DNA of 19,694 nucleotides from Porogramme epimiltina (Eukaryota > Basidiomycota > Agaricomycetes > Polyporales > Polyporaceae), in NCBI GenBank assembly GCA_900155495.1, contig FTLJ01000804.1:1-19694 (forward strand), written 5' to 3'. Under the pieces are notes generated by a model, which was not told the DNA's origin, made no database searches, and saw only the letters and a program-made list of their open reading frames with translations. The position numbers were made by a program, and so were the translations under genes. This document shows, piece by piece, positions 13,801-19,694 of the stretch (its first letter is position 1; each line of letters opens with the position of its first letter).

Positions 13801-14042
13801 CAAGCCGTACTATGGTTGGTTTTGGTTTGTTTTCTGGCTACGTCAGCTGAGGCTGATGTTGCGGACTCAGACCACCAGATGACCTCTATGACCCGGGATT
13901 TATGTACTCCTGCTACCCTAATCGCACACCCCCGCAGACTATCGACGATATCTACACTATGCTGACGAATTTCAAGCTGGTCTGTCCTAGTTGGTCCCTT
14001 GCTATCCATACCCATTCGGTTCGTTGTACTTTATTCTCCTGA
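7845..14042 (+). CDS. pom1: DYRK-family protein kinase (DYRK2/Pom1 clade) with very long disordered N-terminus
   Basis: Dual-specificity tyrosine-regulated kinase, about 1,899 aa. Exons: 7845-8003, 8070-8519, 8572-10998, 11064-12171, 12227-12588, 12643-12870, 12921-12999, 13051-13284, 13336-13824, 13879-14042. Residues 1 to about 1380 are Ser/Pro/Thr/Lys-rich and apparently disordered. A DYRK homology segment (LSEYECKEILEY...YYVG, NYGYDDERGDYL) precedes the kinase domain at about 1448-1744: glycine loop GKGSFGQV, VAIK (K1477), HCDLKPEN (D1574), DFGSSCFE (D1594) and activation loop YTYIQSRFYRSPEV with the DYRK YxY (Y1606/Y1608). HHVIKMTEHFYFRGHLC and ELLSINLYE favour the DYRK2/Pom1 clade over Yak1. 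Pom1 controls polarity and mitotic entry in fission yeast; that role is inferred here. Start 7845 is the first ATG after a TATA-like site and splices in frame. The last intron (13825-13878) has a weak donor, so the C-terminus is tentative. Confidence 0.9.
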
Positions 14043-14345
14043 TGCATCTCTCCCATCCACATTTCCGCCTCACCCACCTGCAAATCGAGCGTTGTTGTTA
14101 CTGTCCTTTGCCCCGTCCGTTACCCCATTATTTCACGTCGCACACCATCTTCCCAATATAATCCGGCCGCACAGCGGTGCACATCGTTCTTCGGATGCTT
14201 CTTTGGGGGATTGGGGCGTTATTCGCAAAACTTCAAACGTTCTTCGAACAGCCAATGTTGATGCTTCCGAGGTCCCGCCGCAACTTCCGAACTATTATAG
14301 GGTTGGATTACGCTGTGTGTTGTACAATTACAAGGGCCACATATG
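14043..14345. other. Convergent 3' flanks of the Pom1-like kinase and the mitochondrial kinase
   Basis: About 300 bp between two genes whose 3' ends face each other. It should carry both polyadenylation regions, though no strong motif stands out. The 3' ends may overlap on opposite strands. Open frames here are unsupported. Confidence 0.5.
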
Positions 14346-16002
14346 CTAGATTTCCACGTCCCCTCCGTCGTCCAGACAGCGCAGCTTGATGAACACGTAG
14401 CTCGCTGCAAGCCCGCGGTTAGCATGCTAGAATGTGGAAAAGGTCCGATAGCGAGACGAGAGCGGGAGCACGCACCCCAGCCGTCGAGAGACTTGAAGTC
14501 GAGCGAGCCACCAAAGTAGCGCGCGTAGAGCCTGCTCATCGGGAGGCCGTAGCCGAGGCCGGCGATGGTGCCCATGCCCATCTGCACGCCGCGCCCCGCC
14601 ATTTCCGCGAAGAGGCTCTCGCCGCCGCCCCCTGCCCCGGGGTCGAGGCCGGCGCCGATCGCGGCGCCCCCGCTCATGTGCTGCGCGGCGTACGGGCCGC
14701 CGCCGGTCCCGTCGTCGTCCGCGTCATCCCCGTCGTCGCAGTGCGCGGCGGCGCCGCGCCCGGCGGTGGTGAAGGAGTAGGAGAAGATGCGGGACATGTT
14801 GGCGGGCGAGACGCCCCCGCCGCGGTCGCTCACGCGGAGGGAGAGGAAGCGTGGGGGGTGGGCGCGGCCGTGCGCGCGGGCGGAGTGGTGGGCGTGGTGG
14901 GCGGGAGGCGGGGCGGAGATGGTGATGACCACTGGGGCGATGGGCTCTGAGGGGGAGAAGTGCCGTTGGTGCCACTCGACGGTCGCGCGGAAGGCGTTCT
15001 TGAGGATCTCTGTGAGGATGTACTCGAGGTGGACGGGGACGTAACTGGGGAGGGTGAGCGTCCGGGTGAGGGAGGAAAATGGGGGTCCGTGGGGGCACTC
15101 ACGCAAACTTGGCGTCCACGTCGCCGTCGACGACTATGCGCGGGCTCGCGCCGAGCGTGGCTTCGCAGAGGTCGCCGACGAAGGACCCGCACGCCTCGAT
15201 GAGCTCGCGGGGGGAGCACTCGAGGTCGACGACGCCGCAGTGCGCGCGCGCGTCGTGCCCGTGCGCGAGGGCGCGGGAGATGGCGATGTGCTGCTCGGCG
15301 ATGAGGCGCACCGCGATGCGGTTGCGGATGGTGCTGTCCAGGAACTCGCTGATCTGCTCGGGGCTCATGTACCGCGCGCACTCCTGGAACCTGCGCGAGG
15401 AGATTGCGTCCGGTCAGACGCAGACACGACACGAACAAAGGGAGGGGCAGCACGCACCCCTTGGCCATGGCGGGGATGTCGTTCGCGTGGCTCTGGACGA
15501 GGTCCGCGAGGTGCTCGATGAACGCGGCGTTCTCCTCGAGCGTGCGCACGGGCGGGTGGGTGACGAGGAACTCGATGCTGCGGCGGTGGGCCTGGAGGGT
15601 GCGCGCGATGAACGGGTTCATGCCGACGATGAAGGGGAGGGCCTCGAGCGAGCGGGCGCGCTGGGCCATCATCCGCGGGATCTCGGCGAAGACATACTGC
15701 ACGGAGCGGAGGACGGACTCCTGCGTGAGCGGGCGCGCGAAGGAGAGGAGCTTGGAGAGGGTGAGGGGCGACGGGGGCTGCCGCGCGCGCTGCTCGATGA
15801 GCCGGGAGAGCTTTGCGGGGGAGAGGGCGGCGCCGCGGGAGGCGTCGGCGTAGGAATGGGTGCCCCGGCGACGGGGAGAAGGGGGGCGGTCTGCATGGGG
15901 ATGTCGAGGTCGAGTCAGGGCAGCTAGGGAGATGGTGCTGCTCGTCGTGGGCGGAAGGTGGCGACGACCAGCGATGGGAGACACGGGAAGGTGCCTTCGC
16001 AT
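14346..16002 (-). CDS. Mitochondrial 2-oxoacid dehydrogenase kinase (PDK/BCKDK family)
   Basis: Members of this family phosphorylate and inactivate the E1 component of the pyruvate or branched-chain 2-oxoacid dehydrogenase complex in the mitochondrial matrix. Exons: 16002-15458, 15390-15103, 15044-14476, 14404-14346; 1461 nt, 486 aa. Residues 1 to about 55 are Arg/Ser/Thr-rich and nearly free of acidic residues, with RRRGTHSY near the probable cleavage point, so they look like a matrix presequence. The helical domain follows (SVQYVFAEIPRMMAQR, RNRIAVRLIAEQHIA with H216), then the GHKL ATPase: N-box ILTEILKNAFRAT (E290, N294), G1 VSDRGGG (D351), and G2 GLGYGLPMSRLYARYFGG. The SYSFTT motif and ending resemble the BCKDK/Pkp2 side more than classical PDK, but the substrate cannot be settled by eye. 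Two low-complexity insertions (about 323-342, and 373-437 in the ATP lid) are unusual. An in-frame TAA lies just upstream of the chosen ATG. Confidence 0.92.
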
Positions 16003-16005
16003 GTT

Positions 16006-16077
16006 TTATGTCGATGGTTGTGTGCGAGCTGCGAACTGGAGTGTGTGGAGGTGGCAACAGAGGGAGTCGCGCGCCAT
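16006..16077 (-). other. Possible upstream ORF in the leader of the mitochondrial kinase gene
   Basis: On the minus strand an ATG at 16077 opens a 23-codon frame that stops with TAA at 16008-16006, leaving just AAC before the main ATG at 16002. A second in-frame ATG at 16095 would lengthen it by six codons. It matters only if transcription starts upstream of 16077, which the sequence does not show. Confidence 0.3.
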
Positions 16078-17507
16078 GACACAAGGGCTGATCATGGACG
16101 GAACTTGGAAAGCGGACGGACGCCCAGCGGATCGAGATGACGCGCTGTGGACGTGACTGCCGTCCCTAGGGGGAAATCACGGAGGCTATCCAGGGCACAC
16201 AGTGCGGTTTGTTCATGGCAGATGGATGTTCATAGAATAAGAGAGCTAACTACGACATGCGGCTGCGTACTACTATTGAAATTGCGTGATGGAGCTCAAA
16301 GGGCATCAGCGAGGGAAACGACATTGGGAGCGGGCATGACGCGTGGTCGAGGAGGGGCGGTGTGGGGGAGCAGCTTGAAGGGTAAGGGCGATACGGTGAC
16401 AAAGGAGGATAAGAAGGGAAGGAGAGAAGGAGAGAGGAAAGACGTAACATGACAACGGTGTTGGTGGGCGTGCGCGTTCGGCGGGCGAGGATCAGGCCCG
16501 GCGCGAGAGGGGAAACGCTGAGCATGAGAGAGTTCTTGCGAAATAGACGAGGATTGAGGAGGGCGCAGCGTTTGGTAGGCACGCGAATGTGGTGCAGCGG
16601 GGGTGTGCGGGTGGCGGAGCGTCGGCGGAGGGGGAGGACTGAGTACTCTGGAAGGGGAGGCGCATCAGGGGGGGTGTGGGAGATGCCGGGGGATCTGTCA
16701 GTGGGGAAGCGCGGCAAGGGCGGGTCGTGGCTGATGTCGGCTGGGGTGACAGAACATTACGAGACGCGGCAGGGCAGGGCGAGCAGGGGAAGGCAGGGGA
16801 GGGGGCAGCGGTGCGCGGCGGGCGGCGGGCTAGGGAGGAGCCACGCGCGGGAGAGAGACCGAGCGCCGCCCGAAACGACGGGCGGGAGGCGCGCGGGATC
16901 GGCGGGGAAAGACAGGGCGTGTGCCGAGGTGCCGGATGAAGCGGCGCCGGAAAGGGGGGGAGGGGCGGCGGCGGGGGACGGCCGCGGAGTGGGGCCGCGG
17001 GCTGGGAGCGGCGGGGGTTGCGGGGCGATAGCGATTACGTGTAATGGGCTTGAAGCGGGTGGGCGCTGGCCGTGGACTGGGGGAGCTGGCGGCTGCACAC
17101 ATCTTGCATAAAGACAGCCCCTGGACGGCCGCCTCGAGTCCGACTCCCGTGGCGCCCCCATCGCTGCCTCTCCGGATCCGCTGCCTCGACGCTGCCTTTC
17201 AATTTCCCTCTCCCCCGCATCCGCCTCCGCTTTCGGTCGGAGTCCCGCCCCAGCTCAGCGACCCCACAGCCCACAGCGACTGATCTCCCAGCCCGACACA
17301 CCACCGTATGTCCTCTTCCTCTTTCTCTTCCCGGCCCCCCTCCGACAATGACCCCCCCGCGCAGCCTCTCCTCTCCGTCCCCGGCCCTGCGTCGCGCGAC
17401 TGCCTCCCTCCCCCGCGGCACCCACCACCCGGCTTCGCCACACGTGCGCACACGCCAGTCCCACAACAGCGCCGAACCCATTCAGTCCCCCGTCGTTCCC
17501 CAGCCAC

Positions 17508-17515
17508 TATATCAA
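17508..17515 (+). promoter_or_regulatory. TATA-like element of the Zn2Cys6 gene
   Basis: TATATCAA lies about 75 bp before the start codon at 17589 and is followed by a C/T-rich tract that would form a short leader. It fits the usual spacing better than GCATAAAG at 17106-17113. If this site is used, the ATG at 17308 is not transcribed with the gene. Confidence 0.35.
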
Positions 17516-17588
17516 TACTCGCTTATCCGTCCCTTCCTCACGTCTTCGCCCTCTCCCTCCCTCCTCCCTCCACCCCTCCCCTGCCCCC

Positions 17589-18662
17589 ATGGCTGATTCG
17601 ATCCCCGACCAGGGGACCGACAACCACCACCCTCCGCCCTCGCCCACCGACTCCGTCCAGCCCCAGATGACCATCCACCCCATCACCTACTCCTCCATGC
17701 CCATGCATGTCTACCCCTTCCCCCAGTCCTCCGTCCCCGCCCAGTCCAACCGCACCAAGCGTCGCCAGGTCAAGAACGCCTGCACCAACTGCCAAAAGGC
17801 CTGCAAGAAGTGCGACGACGCCCGGCCCTGCCTCCGCTGTGTCAAGTACGGCACCAGCGAGGAGTGCGTCGATTCCAAGCGCAAAGAGCGCAAGAAGGGG
17901 ATCAAGCGAGGGCCTTACAAGAAGCGCGATGGAAAGAGTACGTCGTCTCCCTCCTCTCTCCCCGCCCACGTCGCGCACCACCCCGTCATCCCCTCTCCAC
18001 GCCCCTCCGGCGCTGACCACCCCTTTCCTGCCACCGCAGCCGCCAACGTCGAGCAGCAGCAGCTCGACGTTGCTGTGCAGCCTACGGGGATCCCTGTCTC
18101 CCCAGGCGTCGTCGCCACCGCCGTGTCGAGCACGACGCCCCCGATCCCCTACGCTGCACCGGTCACCTACACCCCTGGGGGTTATCCCCCGTACCCCATG
18201 CCGGCCGCTGCCCGGCCTGGGGAGCCCCCGATGTTCTATTCGGGGCCCTTCTTCTACGCGCCCATGCCCACCGCCCCGCCCCAGCCGGCGGGGGGCCAAG
18301 AGGGCGAGCCCGTCCCGTACCCCGCTCCGCCCCACGGTGGGTACTATCACTTCATCGCGCCGTACCCGCCCCAGTACCAGCCATACATGATGCCCCACGC
18401 GCCCCACGCGGGCCCGCCTCCGCCCTCGCATGGAGGGCACCCTCACCCGCACCCGCATGCGCGGCCGGACATGCAGGTCCCCGTCGCGGTGCCGCCCCAC
18501 GCGGCGCACTACGCGCCGTACGCGCCGCAGGCGTACATGACGCCGCGCGGGCACGCGGGTGAGGGCGGGCCGCCTCCGGGGATGGTCGACGGGCGGCGGG
18601 ATGGGCGGATGGAGGCGCACGGGCGGATGGGCGAGCACGACTCTACGGTGCAGGCCAAGTAG
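17589..18662 (+). CDS. Zn2Cys6 (Gal4-type) zinc-cluster transcription factor-like protein
   Basis: Probable nuclear DNA-binding regulator. Exons 17589-17937 and 18040-18662 give 323 aa. The zinc cluster uses C65, C68, C75, C81, C84 and C93 (spacing x2, x6, x5, x2, x8), within canonical Gal4-type limits; C72 is an extra cysteine. It is preceded by a basic RTKRRQVK and followed by a very basic linker (KRKERKKGIKRGPYKKRDGK), which may serve in DNA contact and nuclear import. The rest is Pro/His/Tyr-rich low complexity with a repeated HPHPHPHA-type stretch; there is no fungal-specific middle homology domain, and the protein is short for the class. The proposed intron (17938-18039, GTACGT...GCAG, branch-like CTGAC near 18013) is 102 nt and has no stop in frame, so an unspliced product of 357 aa is also open. 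Target genes cannot be inferred. Confidence 0.88.
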   Translation: MADSIPDQGTDNHHPPPSPTDSVQPQMTIHPITYSSMPMHVYPFPQSSVPAQSNRTKRRQVKNACTNCQKACKKCDDARPCLRCVKYGTSEECVDSKRKERKKGIKRGPYKKRDGKSTSSPSSLPAHVAHHPVIPSPRPSGADHPFPATAAANVEQQQLDVAVQPTGIPVSPGVVATAVSSTTPPIPYAAPVTYTPGGYPPYPMPAAARPGEPPMFYSGPFFYAPMPTAPPQPAGGQEGEPVPYPAPPHGGYYHFIAPYPPQYQPYMMPHAPHAGPPPPSHGGHPHPHPHARPDMQVPVAVPPHAAHYAPYAPQAYMTPRGHAGEGGPPPGMVDGRRDGRMEAHGRMGEHDSTVQAK

Positions 18663-19694
18663 GAGGAGTGGGGTCGATCTGATCCAAATCTAATGCATGG
18701 GTACGTCCGCCGTTCATTCATTGCGCGCACGCGGTCTCATTCGTGCGCAGAGGAATCTATTGCGAACATTTACCCCAATACACACATGCGCACCGTTGTC
18801 GGTCTGTCGAGTTTTTCATTTGCGTGTTACCCGTTCTCGTTCTCGTCACCCAAACCCTATGTCTTCCTCTTGCTTTCTTGTTTGTGTCGTACGTGTTTCG
18901 TCTCGCCCCGTCTCCGTCCTCGTCTCTGTGTACAGTAGTCCCCCAACTGGAGTGGCCCACCCCTATCGCCCCCAAGCTCGCGGTCAAGGGTGTGGTGCTT
19001 TCGTGTCCCACATGTCGTCTCTCTGTCGGCCGTTCTGTACCTTGTAGATCCGGAAATTCGTGCTCTCCCCTCCCGTCTCTGTCCATCTGTCCGTCTGTCC
19101 GTGTACATCTGCTGTTTGTGTTGTGCGTCCGTACCAATAATGACTATCTATGGGCTGCAAGGCGCCGCGAACCGGGGCGGGACGCGTGATGCGTGATGGC
19201 GGGTGGAGGTGGGGACGCGGGAACGTCGTGGGACGGCGGCGACGTGGGAGAGGCGGCTGAGAACGCGTCGCGCATGCGAGCATGGAGCCGAAAGAGGCCC
19301 CGCGCACGCGCGCGCGTGCGGGCGCGGTCGCGAGTCCCTTCCTTCTCCCTTCTCCCCTTCCCCCCTCCCTCCGTCCCTCCCTCGTCCACCACTCGCTCAT
19401 GCGCTTCGCGAACCCTGCTGCCGCGCGCCCCCCGCGGGTGCCGGCATCGCCTGGAAGCCTCCTTCCTGGTGGGGCGCAGATTCAAATTCGCGTTCGAGCT
19501 CGCGAGAGGCGCGGCGCGACGCGACCCCAGGCCTCGGGCCTTCAGGCCGCGGCCGGGTGATTATGATGATCCCCCGGAAGGCGGGCTTGCGCGCATATGC
19601 GCACGGCGGCGATACTGGACGGGCTGCCTCACCCCGCACTGCGCCCGGCTGGGGCCTAGGCCCCCGAGGCCCCCTCACCCCCCACCCCCCCCCC
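18663..19694. other. Downstream region without a convincing gene
   Basis: About 1 kb. The first ~500 bases are C/T-rich with TCTGTC/CGTCTGTC runs (about 19070-19100) and probably hold the 3' untranslated region of the Zn2Cys6 gene; CCAATAATG near 19135-19142 contains a possible AATAA-type polyadenylation signal. From about 19190 the sequence becomes very GC-rich, with CG-alternating and palindromic stretches, and it ends in a run of C at the window edge. Open frames on both strands are Arg/Pro/Ala-rich and unsupported. Confidence 0.5.
19303..19320. repeat. Perfect 18-bp alternating CG palindrome
   Basis: CGCACGCGCGCGCGTGCG equals its own reverse complement and is a pure alternating pyrimidine/purine tract, a type of sequence known to favour cruciform or Z-DNA. 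A second perfect palindrome, GGGGCCTAGGCCCC, is at 19651-19664. No function is implied. Confidence 0.8.

Larger units (their letters stand above)
16003..17588. other. Long divergent intergenic region with purine/pyrimidine strand switch
   Basis: Nearly 1.6 kb separates the mitochondrial kinase (minus) from the Zn2Cys6 gene (plus). From about 16300 to 17030 the plus strand is markedly G/A-rich; from about 17110 to 17588 it is C/T-rich. The longest open frames (220 aa plus at 16449-17111, 155 aa minus at 16250-16717) are Arg/Gly- or Pro/Ser-rich products of this bias, with no domain, no splice structure and no homologue that I recognise. I therefore read it as two promoters and leaders. GCATAAAG at 17106-17113 is a second, distal TATA-like site for the Zn2Cys6 gene. 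A non-coding transcript cannot be excluded. Confidence 0.55.

Noticed and set aside
16250..16717. 155-aa minus-strand open frame in the same intergenic region.
   Set aside because: Pro/Ser/Leu-rich product of C/T-rich sequence without a recognisable domain.
16449..17111. 220-aa plus-strand open frame in the divergent intergenic region.
   Set aside because: Its Arg/Gly-rich content follows from the G/A-rich strand; no motif or domain supports it.
17538..18638. 366-aa minus-strand open frame antisense to the Zn2Cys6 gene.
   Set aside because: Arg/Val/Gly-rich shadow of a GC-rich sense gene whose zinc cluster is unmistakable; no recognisable family.
19397..19678. 93-aa minus-strand open frame near the right edge.
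   Set aside because: Low-complexity Arg/Pro/Ala sequence in very GC-rich DNA; no start context, domain or homology visible.

Overview
The window looks like chromosomal DNA of a filamentous basidiomycete, most likely an Agaricomycete. The reasons are GC-rich coding sequence, dense short spliceosomal introns (mostly 50-70 nt, GT-AG, with CTNAC/CTAAT-like branch points), very small exons, pyrimidine-rich leaders before start codons, and the genes themselves: a proline-rich secreted fasciclin protein, a Zn2Cys6 regulator and a large Pom1-like kinase. Exon models were built by hand from reading frame, splice consensus and family conservation. No transcript data were available.

Layout: (1) 1-1973, minus strand: secreted FAS1 (fasciclin) protein, cut by the left edge. 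(2) 2434-4836, minus strand: VMA1, catalytic subunit A of the vacuolar H+-ATPase, 11 exons, complete (617 aa). (3) 5140-7034, plus strand: RPT1, ATPase subunit of the 26S proteasome base, 11 exons, complete (455 aa); it diverges from VMA1 across a 303 bp shared promoter region. (4) 7845-14042, plus strand: a DYRK2/Pom1-clade protein kinase with an unusually long disordered N-terminal region (about 1,899 aa in total), 10 exons. (5) 14346-16002, minus strand: a mitochondrial dehydrogenase kinase of the PDK/BCKDK family, 4 exons, convergent with the kinase gene. (6) 17589-18662, plus strand: a Zn2Cys6 transcription-factor-like protein, 2 exons, divergent from gene 5 across a 1.6 kb non-coding stretch with a marked purine/pyrimidine strand switch. 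The last ~1 kb holds no convincing gene and ends in a C-rich run at the window edge.

The genes are ordinary fungal housekeeping and regulatory genes (organelle acidification, protein degradation, polarity or cell-cycle signalling, mitochondrial carbon or amino-acid catabolism, transcription) and do not form a cluster or pathway. I found no mobile element, CRISPR array, viral or toxin system, or rRNA/tRNA gene, and nothing that convincingly represents an undescribed system. The points most worth checking are the microexons (14, 14 and 21 nt), the low-complexity insertions in the mitochondrial kinase, a stop-free intron of length divisible by three in the Zn2Cys6 gene, a possible uORF ending three nucleotides before a start codon, and the kinase's unusual size and uncertain 3' end.
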